From SAR202 cluster bacterium (GTDB taxonomy: Bacteria; Chloroflexota; Dehalococcoidia; Lucifugimonadales; UBA826): a stretch of 64,000 nucleotides of DNA. A program made the position numbers and the translations under genes. Below the pieces are notes generated by a model. It was not told the DNA's origin. It was given only the letters and a program-made list of their open reading frames with translations, and did no database searches. Below are positions 44,824 to 54,767 of the stretch, one piece after another. The DNA lies in the NCBI GenBank assembly GCA_009392815.1, contig VFFS01000055.1:1-64000 (forward strand). The letters run 5' to 3'. The first letter of the stretch is position 1. Each line of letters starts with the position of its first letter.

Positions 44824-45753
44824 TCAGGAAAGCCTTATACGAGGATCGATAAAAGTGTAAGCAATATCCGCTATCAAATTTGCAATGACAAACGCTGAGG
44901 AAGTGATAATAGTAATCGCCATAATTACTGGGTAATCTCTATTAAAAATAGACTGTATTGCAAAGTCCCCCACCCCAGGAATCCCCAATATACGCTCAGT
45001 TATAAACCCTGTGGTCAGCATTCCTGCTAATGAAAACGACAAAACAGTCACTATTGGTATGAACGAGTTTCGAAGTATATGCCTGTAGTCAATTAATATA
45101 GGGTGCAAACCCTTTGAATGGGCCGTTCTTATAAAATCTCTTCCCATAACATCGAGAGTACTAGCCCTCATCAGTCTGGCAAGTCCAGCAACTCCAGGTA
45201 TACCCATAGTAATGGCAGGCACAATTATCCTAACGTCAAACAAGCCTCCCCAGCCTGAGCAAGGTACCCAACTTAACTTTAAACATAGACCCCATAAAAC
45301 CAATGGAATACTGACCATTATGGGTACCGACATGAGAACCAAGCTTACTGTAACGGCTGCCGGATCCAACCAAGTTCCTTGTTTGTGAGCAATCCAAAAA
45401 CCTAGTGGTAATCCTATAGATAAACTTACAAACATTGCGGCTAAATTGACTTGAAACGAAACCCACATTTTTGAAGCCAGCAAAGAACCTACGGATTTAC
45501 CCCGATATCTCAGACTCTCCCCAAAATCTCCCCTCAAAACACCCCACATATAGTCAGCATATTGGACAATTACAGGTCTATTTAAACCAAAGGATTCTCT
45601 TAGTCTTTCTGCGACAATCGGGTCATATTTTGTACCCATCATGACCTGAACTGGGTCGCCCGGCCCGTAGGTACCAAGAACAAATGTTACCGCTGAAACT
45701 GCAGTTAATAAAAACGGTACCCACATTATCCGCCGAAGAACAAATTGCCACAT
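44824..45753 (-). CDS. dipeptide/oligopeptide ABC transporter permease (DppB/OppB type)
   Basis: 309-residue six-helix permease. It has the N-terminal RRIMWVPFLLTAVSAVTFVL helix, the YGPGDPVQVMMG periplasmic stretch and the EAA loop region (RTAHSKGLHPILIDYRHILRNS). It follows the substrate-binding protein gene by 132 bases and precedes the DppC-type gene by one base. No ATPase genes are in this cluster. Confidence 0.94.
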   Translation of the reverse strand: MWQFVLRRIMWVPFLLTAVSAVTFVLGTYGPGDPVQVMMGTKYDPIVAERLRESFGLNRPVIVQYADYMWGVLRGDFGESLRYRGKSVGSLLASKMWVSFQVNLAAMFVSLSIGLPLGFWIAHKQGTWLDPAAVTVSLVLMSVPIMVSIPLVLWGLCLKLSWVPCSGWGGLFDVRIIVPAITMGIPGVAGLARLMRASTLDVMGRDFIRTAHSKGLHPILIDYRHILRNSFIPIVTVLSFSLAGMLTTGFITERILGIPGVGDFAIQSIFNRDYPVIMAITIITSSAFVIANLIADIAYTFIDPRIRLS

Positions 45754-45885
45754 GTGTTCTATCCGTCACAGCTGTTGTAACTAACTAAAAATAGCCTCGT
45801 AAAAGGAGTCCAATTTAAACTCAACATTCGTGACTACTCCATATTCTGTTAGAAGCAATAACAGTGCGATCAGCTTCCCAAGAAA

Positions 45886-47628
45886 TTAATCTTGAATATA
45901 AACATGCCTCATTTTTGGCACTATCATAGGCGTGACAACATACCCCTTAACATATGGCTTGATAAGCAGATGTCTCTCTCCTGCGAACCATAACGGTAAC
46001 CATGGAGCATCAGCCACTATTGATTCCTCAGCCTGACCGTATAGCTCCATTCGCTTTACAACATCAACCTCCACCCTAGCCTCCTCCAAAATGCTGTCCA
46101 CGTCAGTGTTTGAGTATGCCCCGTTGTTATTCTCGCTTTCTGTGTGGAACAGTATATCTAAAAAGTCCTGTGGATCAGGATAATCAGCCTCCCAACCAAG
46201 ACCCCCAAAGGCCTGAAATTTTTGCCGATCTAGATCTCTAAGATATGTTGCCCATTCAACCTGTTGAATTTCAACTTCAACACCCAACACATCTAGCCAC
46301 ATATTAATGATCACCTCCAAATCAAGGTTTGGAGTCCCACCAGAACCGGGAATTGTTACTATGATTCTTGGTCTGCTAGAAGGGTCTGCATATGCAGACT
46401 CAGAAAGAAGCTTCTTGGCCAAAACTGGATCATATCTAAGGCCTTCTAAATTTTCGTTATGTCCCGGAAAACCAGGAGGAAGTATTCCATAGGCAGGAAC
46501 TACAAGATCAGCGAGAACTTCCCTAGCGATTAGTTCCTTGTCTACAGCATGATTTAATGCCTGCCTGAACTTAGGATCGTCAAATGGAGGCTGCTGAGCA
46601 TTAAAACCAATATAGGAAATTGAAAAACTAGGATTCGCCACTACCAAGTCAGAGTGTAACGGGTCACTGGGGTCTTTTATTCTTTCAAGATCAAAAAGTC
46701 CCACGCCTGTTATATCTATTTCATCGTTTTCATACATCGCCATAGATGAACCACCAGCCAGATTCATCTGAATCTTTTTTAACCCAACATCACCAAGATG
46801 ATATGCGTCGTGTCTTTCCAAAATTAATCGCTCACCAATTTTGTATTCGACTAACTTAAACGGCCCAGTACCATTGGGCTCATCAGTCCAGTTCCTCCCA
46901 CCAGATTCAACGTTTTCTCGATCCAAAACATATGCCGTCGGATATGTAAGTTTCTGCAGAAAATATGCTTTGGGGGAATCAATTTTGATCTGGATCGTCC
47001 TATCATCTACTACTGTGACGCCACTTATTTGGTCTGTCATCCCGTCCAAAACCTCTTCAACGCCAATGATATCTCCCAGATAGGTCTCGGCCACAGGTGA
47101 GGCAGTATCAGGATTAGCTGCTCGTTCTAAAGACCATTTAATGTCAGCCGCTGTAACTGGTTTACCGTTGTGAAAAACCGCCGTGTCACGTATAACGAAA
47201 GTATAAGTGAGAGAATCGGACGATATTTCAAAACTTTCCGCTAAATCCGGAACTAGATTCAAGTCTGTGTCGAAAGATACAAGCCCCCCAAATATCTCAA
47301 CGACCAGCCCTGAGGATGTTGTATCAGACGTCAGGTGAGGATCTAGTGTGGGTGGATCCGACCATAGGCGATTAAAGACACCATCTTGTCCTTCATTACC
47401 AATTGCAGACGCGTCAGCCAGAGTAAGAGGCTCAGTCTTGGTAATACCCGTTCCAGAAGTCCCTCCTGTCGCCATAGGAGACTCTTTTACTGGCTCCAAG
47501 TCAGCCGGTTGTTCCAAATCCGCAGATCCCCCACATCCGACAGCAGCAATTAAAAACACAACCACTAACCCAACTAAAAGTGGTAATTTAATTCTTGATG
47601 AGTGATTTTTATTTGACCTAATTCTCAA
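45886..47628 (-). CDS. family-5 ABC transporter substrate-binding lipoprotein
   Basis: 580-residue solute-binding protein. Signal peptide ends at a lipobox (IAAVGC, Cys at about residue 32), then an acidic/Thr-rich linker to about residue 80. The binding-protein core starts at FNRLWSDPPTLDPHL and includes the KPVTAADIKWSLERA signature. With the two downstream permeases it forms an importer for peptides or a similar solute. It starts 36 bases after the end of prfB. Confidence 0.94.
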   Translation of the reverse strand: MRIRSNKNHSSRIKLPLLVGLVVVFLIAAVGCGGSADLEQPADLEPVKESPMATGGTSGTGITKTEPLTLADASAIGNEGQDGVFNRLWSDPPTLDPHLTSDTTSSGLVVEIFGGLVSFDTDLNLVPDLAESFEISSDSLTYTFVIRDTAVFHNGKPVTAADIKWSLERAANPDTASPVAETYLGDIIGVEEVLDGMTDQISGVTVVDDRTIQIKIDSPKAYFLQKLTYPTAYVLDRENVESGGRNWTDEPNGTGPFKLVEYKIGERLILERHDAYHLGDVGLKKIQMNLAGGSSMAMYENDEIDITGVGLFDLERIKDPSDPLHSDLVVANPSFSISYIGFNAQQPPFDDPKFRQALNHAVDKELIAREVLADLVVPAYGILPPGFPGHNENLEGLRYDPVLAKKLLSESAYADPSSRPRIIVTIPGSGGTPNLDLEVIINMWLDVLGVEVEIQQVEWATYLRDLDRQKFQAFGGLGWEADYPDPQDFLDILFHTESENNNGAYSNTDVDSILEEARVEVDVVKRMELYGQAEESIVADAPWLPLWFAGERHLLIKPYVKGYVVTPMIVPKMRHVYIQD

Positions 47629-47639
47629 TTCCTTCTCCT

Positions 47640-47668
47640 ATAAATTAATATCAACCACTAGAATTTAT
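47640..47668 (-). terminator. AT-rich 7-bp hairpin across the prfB stop codon
   Basis: On the minus strand, ATAAATT (rc of 47662-47668, containing the TAA stop) pairs with AATTTAT (rc of 47640-47646) across a 15-base loop. The stem is weak and lies just before the ribosome site of the solute-binding protein gene. It may modulate readthrough. Confidence 0.3.
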
Positions 47669-48766
47669 TCGTCTCCCACTTGAGACGTAAGATAAGCAGA
47701 TATGAAGTCGTCTATATCCCCGTCAAGAACGTCACCTGTTGATGACGTTTCTAGCCCAGTCCTATGATCCTTGACCATCTGATACGGGTGCAAGACATAA
47801 CTTCTGATCTGATTACCCCATTCAGCTGATATATGTTCACCTTTAATTTGTGCTATCTCCTCTTCCTTCTTTTTTCTTTCCAGATCCACAAGGCGTGCCG
47901 TAAGTATCCGCATTGCTATTTCACGGTTTTGATGCTGCGACCGTTCATTTTGGCAGGTAACAACAATGTTTGTTGGCACATGCGTGAGACGCACTGCCGT
48001 GGAGTTTTTCTGAACGTTTTGGCCTCCGTGTCCACCAGCTCGAAAAACATCTAATCGTATATCATCGGAATTAATATTTATATCAATACCTTCCTCCACC
48101 TTGGGCAATATTTCTGCCAGCGCAAACGATGTATGCCTAGCATGATCGTTATCAAAAGGTGAAATTCTCACAAGTCTGTGAACTCCTTTTTCAGACCGCA
48201 AATGCCCGTATGCAAAGTCTCCAGACACCTGTATAACCGCACTTTTGACTCCAGATTCTTCCCCATATGATCTATCCAAAACATCACATTGGAACCCTCT
48301 ACGTTCAGCCCATCTGGTGTACATACGAAGTAACATCGACGCCCAATCCTGGGAGTCCACTCCCCCCGCTCCAGCGTGAAGAGCAAGTATCGCATCACGT
48401 TGATCATATTCCCCCGAGAGGGTCAACTGAAATTCCATTTCAGAGAGAAGCCGGGCAATCTCGACTGTTTCATCCCTAATACTCTTGATCATTTCAGCAT
48501 CTGACTCGGCAGCCGCTAACTCCAAAAGTTCACATGCTGAATCTGATCTTTCCTGAAGAGAGTTCCAGCTAGACACTTGCTTATTCAGTAAAGCTAACTC
48601 TTTCATTTTGCCCTGTGCAAAAGAACTCACATCCCAGAAACCCGGATCCGAAGCCTCTATTTCAAGTTCTTTTATTTCGCGTTCCATGGAAGATATGTCA
48701 AAGCCGCACCATGATATGGCCGATCTTTTCGCTCAATTCAATTAACCAACTATTAAGATCCTGCAT
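47665..48766 (-). CDS. prfB: peptide chain release factor 2, with programmed +1 frameshift
   Basis: Release factor 2, terminating at UGA and UAA. Specificity motif SPF (RISPFDND) and the GGQ peptide-hydrolysis motif (AGGHGGQNVQ) are present. The gene starts at ATG 48766, with GGAG eight bases before it, and reads 22 codons to CTT (48701-48703) followed by an in-frame TGA (48698-48700). Shifting +1 at CTT-TGA-C gives Asp and joins the long downstream frame, for about 366 residues in all, the usual RF2 length. The stimulatory upstream sequence is a degenerate ATGGTG rather than AGGGGG. This autoregulation of RF2 is well known. Without the shift the gene looks truncated at 48687. Confidence 0.9.
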
Positions 48767-48892
48767 TTGGTTTACTCCGCATAACATTCATACATAGCAA
48801 TTCGAGTTAGGAGTTATGATGAACCGATAAAGAGGAACGCAGCAACAATTATACCAACATTGAGACAGACTCCCCTTTACCAGTTGTTGGTT

Positions 48893-48916
48893 TCTCCCCA
48901 AATCAAATCGGGGAGA
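48893..48916 (-). terminator. 7-bp GC-rich hairpin around the acylase stop codon
   Basis: TCTCCCC (48893-48899) and GGGGAGA (48910-48916) pair exactly across a ten-base loop that contains the TGA stop (48903-48905). No U-tract follows on the minus strand. Confidence 0.5.
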
Positions 48917-51224
48917 GAAGTTGCCTGGACACAGAAGTTTCATCCACCGCCGTTTCTGTATAGCACATGTGAATGGTCTCAACTTTAGACCAAATATCTA
49001 ACTGATCCGCATAGTGAGGACTCCCAGGATGACCAGAGGAGCCGAGTGGCACGATCCAACGAGAATTATCCCAATTAGATGCGTCAAAAACATACCGCGC
49101 CACTGACATACCGGTCATTACAAATGGATTTGTATGTGCAAAACTGCCAGCCTGAGGGGTATCTCCATCTCCCCCCATAGCCACAGATGGCGGATCAAGT
49201 TTTTTAGACAGATCCGGATGATATTCTGACAGAGGATGTACTGGATTTGTATGGTGTACTCGACCCCATTCCCAACTACTAACATCCTCCCCCAAAATAT
49301 CAATTAGCCATAATATTCCATCGCTAAACGCTTTAGGTACAATACTTTCCCAAGTTTCACCTTCAGGCAACAATGATTCGTTCCTAAAATCGGCATCCGT
49401 CACAAGGTTGGAAGCGAGTTGGCTAACATGCCTCGGTGCACCTCTCCCACCCGCGATAAGAGCTTCACCAGCTAACGAACCGAAGAGATTTTGAAATACG
49501 CGGTCATGCAGTTTCAGTCTAAAAGCCGAATAAATAGTTGCGGCAGTGGAATCAGAATCCATAACACCGTTCCATTCAATCAGAATTTTCTTCGCAGACT
49601 CCTCAACGGAACCACTAGGCACAACTTCCTTTAAGATGTCCATATAAACGAGTGCAGGAATAGAAGTTCGCTCTGAGTGAATAGCCACCATGTCTTCGAC
49701 AGTAGCTTTCCTAAGTCCTAACACTCTCTCAATGATCCTTCTAGATCTGTACTCTGGAGCATATTCAAGGGCTATGTAATAAGGATAATCTTCATCCACT
49801 ATACGATTGTTGGCAGTCACTATGAATCCGTTCTCCGGATTTGTGGATCTAGGTAGCTCATCAAAGGGGATATATCCTGACCATTCATGATCTCCATCCC
49901 ATCCGGGAACAGGCAACCAAGCATTGTCCATCGACCTTATAGGAACCTTGCCTCGGTTTAAATATCTAATATCACCGTAGACATCCACAAAAACATAGTT
50001 ATTACATGGATCAACCCAATCTCGCATCGCTTCATCTGCGTCATTAATGGATGCAGCCACCATTTGGGGAATAAGAGACTGAAAACCAAGATTGGGGCCA
50101 AACGTTGATGTATAGCTAAATGCCAGTCCTTTGGTCAAATCTTCATTTTCCAGAAAAATTGGGCCATGTTTAGTTACTCTTACATCAATCGACTCAGAAT
50201 CTTGGCCAGCTACTTTTATAATTTCCTTTCTAATTTCAGCATCTACTAAAGATCCTTTCCATCTATATTTAGAGGGATCTGAGAATTCAAAATTTTCCAC
50301 AAAAATATCTTGATAGTCAGCACCTGCATGAGTAACACACCAAGCTACATTCTGGTTGTGACCAAAATGTGGAAACCCTGGTACTCCCGGAAAAGAAAGA
50401 CCAATAACATCAATGGATTCCGAAGTTACATGATTTTGATAATAGCAATTGGGAGTGTCTAGACCTCTGTGCGGATCCCCACTTAGAAGCGGTTTACCGG
50501 AATAAGTCTTAGAACCATGTAATGCCCAACTATTGCTACCAGAATCAGGAGATTCTTTCAACCATTCAATTGACTCCAAATTATTTTTAAAATGATCAAA
50601 CCCAGCGGCGGCAGGACCAGAATATTTGTTAAGTGGAGGCACAATAACAAAATGCCCTTCCTGGTACCCTCTCAACAAATCAGAAGCAATATCCGCCCCC
50701 AATTCGTTAGCCAATTGAGCACGCCATAATTTGCCTTCGAATACCCCCATCATAATGTGACGCACTTTATAGACTGCAATGCAATCTATTGGTGTCCATG
50801 GCTCTGGCGCACCTGATACTAAAGTATATTCAATGGGAAAACTTTTTGTAGATTGGATAAATGCGTTCACTCCAGATGAATAGGCTTCCAACATCTCGCG
50901 GGTTTCGACATTAAGTGCCCCATAGTCCAACTCCGCCGAAGATTTGATTTGAAACCTACGCATCATTTTGTCACTTTCCACACCACCAATGCCCACAAAT
51001 TCAGACCATCGCCCATAAGCCTGTCTTCTATCAAAATCCATATGCCACAACCTATCCTGAGCTGTCGCAAATCCCTGTCCAAAAAAGGCATCATTGTTAT
51101 TCTTAGCTCGAATATGGGGAATGCCATATTTATCTCTGACAATGGTCACTTCACTATCGATACCAGGGACGCTAATAAACGATTCCGTATCTGGAAGAGA
51201 GGAAGAGAAATTTAGATCAGCCAT
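48903..51224 (-). CDS. penicillin-acylase-family hydrolase (Ntn amidase)
   Basis: 773-residue member of the penicillin amidase / cephalosporin acylase / AHL-acylase family. The N-terminal part has the EVTIVRDKYGIPHIRA and GFATAQDRLWHMD segments. The expected autocleavage point is Gly229-Ser230, giving a beta chain that starts SNSWALHGSKT, as in cephalosporin acylases, with Ser230 as the N-terminal nucleophile. Substrates are amides with hydrophobic acyl groups; the physiological one is unknown. Unlike typical members it has no visible signal peptide, so it may act in the cytoplasm. It lies 55 bases after priA. Confidence 0.9.
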   Translation of the reverse strand: MADLNFSSSLPDTESFISVPGIDSEVTIVRDKYGIPHIRAKNNNDAFFGQGFATAQDRLWHMDFDRRQAYGRWSEFVGIGGVESDKMMRRFQIKSSAELDYGALNVETREMLEAYSSGVNAFIQSTKSFPIEYTLVSGAPEPWTPIDCIAVYKVRHIMMGVFEGKLWRAQLANELGADIASDLLRGYQEGHFVIVPPLNKYSGPAAAGFDHFKNNLESIEWLKESPDSGSNSWALHGSKTYSGKPLLSGDPHRGLDTPNCYYQNHVTSESIDVIGLSFPGVPGFPHFGHNQNVAWCVTHAGADYQDIFVENFEFSDPSKYRWKGSLVDAEIRKEIIKVAGQDSESIDVRVTKHGPIFLENEDLTKGLAFSYTSTFGPNLGFQSLIPQMVAASINDADEAMRDWVDPCNNYVFVDVYGDIRYLNRGKVPIRSMDNAWLPVPGWDGDHEWSGYIPFDELPRSTNPENGFIVTANNRIVDEDYPYYIALEYAPEYRSRRIIERVLGLRKATVEDMVAIHSERTSIPALVYMDILKEVVPSGSVEESAKKILIEWNGVMDSDSTAATIYSAFRLKLHDRVFQNLFGSLAGEALIAGGRGAPRHVSQLASNLVTDADFRNESLLPEGETWESIVPKAFSDGILWLIDILGEDVSSWEWGRVHHTNPVHPLSEYHPDLSKKLDPPSVAMGGDGDTPQAGSFAHTNPFVMTGMSVARYVFDASNWDNSRWIVPLGSSGHPGSPHYADQLDIWSKVETIHMCYTETAVDETSVSRQLLSPI

Positions 51225-51279
51225 GAGTGCTCCTTCTAGTGTCGCAATTAACTTTTCAACTTTGGTTAAATTTTAAAAA

Positions 51280-53760
51280 TCACGTGACAGAAACAGGATT
51301 TATATCCACAGACCATCCGTTCAGACCCTCTGCCCTATTTCCATCGTATGCCAATTGGTTTACTTTATCTAAGAGAATCCTAGGATTTGGACCCTTCAAG
51401 ATTATTTGCCATCTATACCTGCCTTTCACCCGAGATGGGAAAGCGGGCAGCGGGCCAAAAACATCCGTGTCAGACAGACCCCATTTGTTTCGTTCATCGA
51501 ATAACTCATTGACCAAACCCTTGGCCTGTTTCTCAGCTCTAGAGTTATTAGTATCTTCTCTGACTAAGCGTATCAGTCTAGTAAAAGGAGGATAGGCATT
51601 AAGTTTCCTGTAAGCTGACTCCATATCAAAAAACGACCTGTAATCTTGTTTTGACGCCGCAACCACTGCATAGTGTTCAGGTTGATAAGTTTGTATTATT
51701 ACTTTCCCAGGTCTTTCACCTCTGCCCGCCCTTCCAGAAACTTGGCACAAGGTCTGAAATACTTTTTCTCCCGATCGAAAATCTGGCATATTAAGACCTA
51801 TATCCGCAGAAATTACTCCAACAAGAGTCACATTTGGAAAATGGTGACCTTTCGCTACTAGCTGGGTACCAATTAGTATGCTGGAACTTCTGGAACTAAA
51901 TTGATCAATAATTGATTCATATTGCTTAGGTCGAGTAGCAACGTCTCTGTCCCACCTCAAGGCATTGGCATCGGGAAATAATTCATCTATTCGTTTAGCT
52001 ACCGATTGGGTTCCCAGACCATATCGACCAAGTGAATCCTCCGTACATGAAGGACAATTAGAGGGAAATAGTCTATTACGGCCACAATAATGACAAACCA
52101 ATCGGTCATACTGTGAATGATAGGTAAGAGAGATATCACAGCTACCACATTTAATCACCGAACCACATGATCGGCACTGTACGAAGGAGGAGGCTCCTCT
52201 ACGATTCAGAAACAATATGATTTGTTCACCCAACTTCAGGGTCTCGTCGATAGACTGATACAACGATCTGCTCAGAATATCCCTATTGCCTACCTTGAGT
52301 TCTTCCCTCATATCGACAACAGAGACCGAGGCTAACTCACTTCTACCAATGTCATTTACCCGAGAATGGGGAATGAACCTTTGCCTTAGTTCAGCAAATT
52401 CATATCTTCCCCGCTTGGATCGAATAAAGGATTCTAAATCCGGCGAAGCTGAGCCAAGAAGTACTACAGAACGAGAAATTCCCGCTATCTGCATAGCCAC
52501 CTCACGAGCATGATATCTAGGAGAAGACTCGTTTTGTTTATATGTCCACTCATGCTCTTCATCCAAAACTATTAACCCAATATCTGGAAGTGGCGCGAAT
52601 ATAGCCCCCCTAGAACCAATTACAACTTGATACTCCCCATTTTTGATTTTCCACCATTGATCATATCTTTCACCGGCTGACAGGCCGCTGTGAGAAATTG
52701 CTACTTGACCTTGAAACCTCGACTCAAACCTTTGAATCGTCTGAGGAGTCAAAGCTATCTCAGGAACAAGAACAATTGCGTTCTTTCCTAATGAAATGCA
52801 CTCTTTTACTGCCTCAATATATACTTCCGTTTTCCCACTACCCGTTACTCCGTACAACAAAATGGCGCGGGGGTTATGCTCGGGATGCTGAAGCATGTTT
52901 TTGATCACGCATAGAGCTTCTTCTTGCTCTTCTCTTAGACTTAATGAAGGAGCTGCATCGTATATTTTCCCTCTCAAAGGGTCCCGAAATATTTGGATTT
53001 TTTCTTGAGTAATAAAACCCTTTTTCAAAACTGAGTTAACGGCAGAGGCACCAAATAGTTTACGAGCCTCTGGCATTGTTAGGTCATTTTTCCGGATCTG
53101 GAGTGTTTGTATAAATTCCTTCTGTTTGTGGGCTCGATCTAGTTCCTGTTTATTCAAGGCATCAACTGCAGCCTTAGTGACACGTGGAACAAACTTGAAA
53201 CGTTCACTTACAGAAGTTCTGCTTCTCTCCACATGTCTCACAACCAAGCCATATTCTTCTAAGGCTTTGATAGCAGATCGAGCACCCCGTCCGAACCGGG
53301 AAACAATCTTATCTAAACGAAAGCGTTCGTTTGTTCCCAAATAGTCCATAATGTCCCCTTGAAATCTTGAAATCTTGAAGGTTTCTTCTGAAGATCTTTT
53401 AGACCCAGAAGCTGAGATCCAAATAATTTCACGAGTTCGGATTCCTGGGGGAATCATGAGTGAAGCAGCTTCAAAAAGAGAGCACATGTAGTACTCGCTT
53501 AGCCAGGAGACAATTTTTAAATGCAGAGGGTCGACAAGCACCCTTGTGTCAGATATTTCAATAATATCCCGAGTTTTCTCAACCTGGGGCTCACCTGACA
53601 CTTCAATGACAATCCCCTGTCGAGAACGGGGGCCGAAGGGAACAATCACTAAATGGCCAGGATTAACTACGAGTCCATCAGGAATGGAATAACTAAAAGT
53701 TCGGCCATATCCGGCAGGGGCATCTACTGCTATCTCTGCAAATTTCAAAACCAAGCCCAC
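51280..53760 (-). CDS. priA: primosomal protein N' (replication-restart helicase PriA)
   Basis: 826-residue PriA. The N-terminal 3'-DNA-binding domain occupies about residues 1-100, a winged-helix part follows, then the helicase core with GVTGSGKTEVY (Walker A) and LDEEHEW (Walker B). Eight zinc-binding cysteines lie in the QCRSCGSVIKCGSCDIS and VCHYCGRN...NCPSC block, then the AGRAGRGERPG motif VI. It reloads the replisome at stalled forks. The stop lies within TCACGTGA followed by a T-run. Confidence 0.96.
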   Translation of the reverse strand: MGLVLKFAEIAVDAPAGYGRTFSYSIPDGLVVNPGHLVIVPFGPRSRQGIVIEVSGEPQVEKTRDIIEISDTRVLVDPLHLKIVSWLSEYYMCSLFEAASLMIPPGIRTREIIWISASGSKRSSEETFKISRFQGDIMDYLGTNERFRLDKIVSRFGRGARSAIKALEEYGLVVRHVERSRTSVSERFKFVPRVTKAAVDALNKQELDRAHKQKEFIQTLQIRKNDLTMPEARKLFGASAVNSVLKKGFITQEKIQIFRDPLRGKIYDAAPSLSLREEQEEALCVIKNMLQHPEHNPRAILLYGVTGSGKTEVYIEAVKECISLGKNAIVLVPEIALTPQTIQRFESRFQGQVAISHSGLSAGERYDQWWKIKNGEYQVVIGSRGAIFAPLPDIGLIVLDEEHEWTYKQNESSPRYHAREVAMQIAGISRSVVLLGSASPDLESFIRSKRGRYEFAELRQRFIPHSRVNDIGRSELASVSVVDMREELKVGNRDILSRSLYQSIDETLKLGEQIILFLNRRGASSFVQCRSCGSVIKCGSCDISLTYHSQYDRLVCHYCGRNRLFPSNCPSCTEDSLGRYGLGTQSVAKRIDELFPDANALRWDRDVATRPKQYESIIDQFSSRSSSILIGTQLVAKGHHFPNVTLVGVISADIGLNMPDFRSGEKVFQTLCQVSGRAGRGERPGKVIIQTYQPEHYAVVAASKQDYRSFFDMESAYRKLNAYPPFTRLIRLVREDTNNSRAEKQAKGLVNELFDERNKWGLSDTDVFGPLPAFPSRVKGRYRWQIILKGPNPRILLDKVNQLAYDGNRAEGLNGWSVDINPVSVT

Positions 53761-53868
53761 CTATACGATTATCGCATTCAGGAGCAACTACCCAAAGTAT
53801 AAGGGCTACATGATGTATATGATCAAACCCGTAAGCAAATCACTTACAAGAAATAACCACATAATGGT

Positions 53869-54213
53869 CTAACCTCGACGTGCCTCTTTGATCCGTGCAG
53901 ACCTGCCAGATCTTCCCCTCAGGTAATATAACCTGGAGCGGCGAACTCGTCCTCGGCGTGTAACATTGACAGAGTCAACATTGGGAGAGCAGAAAAGAAA
54001 AGTTCTTTCTACTCCAACCTGATTGGCTACACGCCTAACAGTGAAAGTTTCGCCCTGACCTTTGCCACGGCGTCTTATCACGACACCTTCATAAGCCTGT
54101 GTCCTGACTCGTTCCCCCTCAACCACCTTAACGTTAACCCTTACAGTATCACCCGAAGAGAAATCTTCTATATTTGGGTTTTTATCAACCGGTATTAGAT
54201 CGTGAGCATCCAT
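53869..54213 (-). CDS. rplS: 50S ribosomal protein L19
   Basis: 115-residue L19. The core begins [16 protein letters not shown] and ends with [18 protein letters not shown], as in bacterial L19. I take the ATG at 54213, which gives the normal length. The frame stays open to a TTG at 54279 and an ATG at 54261, which would add up to 22 residues with a CxxC (TCNKCQ). Neither has a better ribosome site. The presumed promoter ends about 76 bases upstream. Confidence 0.93.
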   Translation of the reverse strand: MDAHDLIPVDKNPNIEDFSSGDTVRVNVKVVEGERVRTQAYEGVVIRRRGKGQGETFTVRRVANQVGVERTFLFCSPNVDSVNVTRRGRVRRSRLYYLRGRSGRSARIKEARRG

Positions 54214-54295
54214 ATCATATCCACTCTGACATTTGTTACATGTGAAAACCTTAATTTGCATCCCACCCCAAAAAGGCAAAAACGCAAGAGCATCA

Positions 54296-54325
54296 ATTTT
54301 AACTTCACATCAGGTTAATTATCAA
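54296..54325 (-). promoter_or_regulatory. putative promoter of rplS
   Basis: On the minus strand, TTGATA (54320-54325) and TAAAAT (54296-54301) are separated by 18 bases, giving a transcript start near 54289. Confidence 0.5.
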
Positions 54326-54462
54326 TAAGCTGGTCTATACTGTTTGCCATGAACACGATTTAACTGGGTAATAGATTTGGTAGAATTGACAACGAAACGT
54401 TTTTTAGTATGTCGATTAACTAATTCAGAAAATTGCATCAACTTTGAATAGGGGTGAGATAT

Positions 54463-54663
54463 ATGCCTTTTAGATTCGGCCCCATGGAATTAATAATAGT
54501 TCTGGTGGTAGTCCTAATAATTTTTGGCGTGGGTAGGCTTCCTGAGATAGGAGGAGCGATGGGGAAAGCCCTCAAGGAATTCAGGAACACTCAGAAAAAC
54601 CAGCCAGGATCCGATGACAATATTATCGACAACGAGTCAAAGGACGATGCCAAACAAGCATAA
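54463..54663 (+). CDS. tatA: twin-arginine translocase subunit TatA/E
   Basis: About 66 residues: one N-terminal membrane helix ([25 protein letters not shown]), an amphipathic helix ([15 protein letters not shown]) and a short acidic tail. This is the TatA pore-forming layout. The ATG at 54463 is preceded by AGGGGTGA at eight bases, better than the GTG at 54454. It converges with tatC on the opposite strand. Confidence 0.9.
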   Translation: MPFRFGPMELIIVLVVVLIIFGVGRLPEIGGAMGKALKEFRNTQKNQPGSDDNIIDNESKDDAKQA

Positions 54664-54767
54664 TTCTGTTAATAAATCCCTATCGCGAAACGGTAACTGA
54701 ATCCCAACCATTTTAGTTTTTGCTGAATTGAGTCCTGATGGTTTTTACTAACAGACCCATTCTTAGA

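Noticed and set aside
47665-48687. prfB read as a truncated gene or pseudogene
   Set aside because: The missing N-terminus is recovered through the CTT-TGA-C frameshift site with normal total length and intact SPF and GGQ motifs.
53357-53381. Triple direct repeat CTTGAAAT within priA
   Set aside because: Very short, within coding sequence and consistent with the local protein FKISRFQG; most likely chance.
53869-54279. Longer L19 with an N-terminal CxxC extension
   Set aside because: Only one CxxC and no second zinc-ligand pair. The normal L19 length is obtained from the ATG at 54213, and no better ribosome site supports the longer form.
54706-54743. Terminator between convergent tatA and tatC
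   Set aside because: Only a six-base AACCAT/ATGGTT match with a long loop and a short T-run; too weak to claim.
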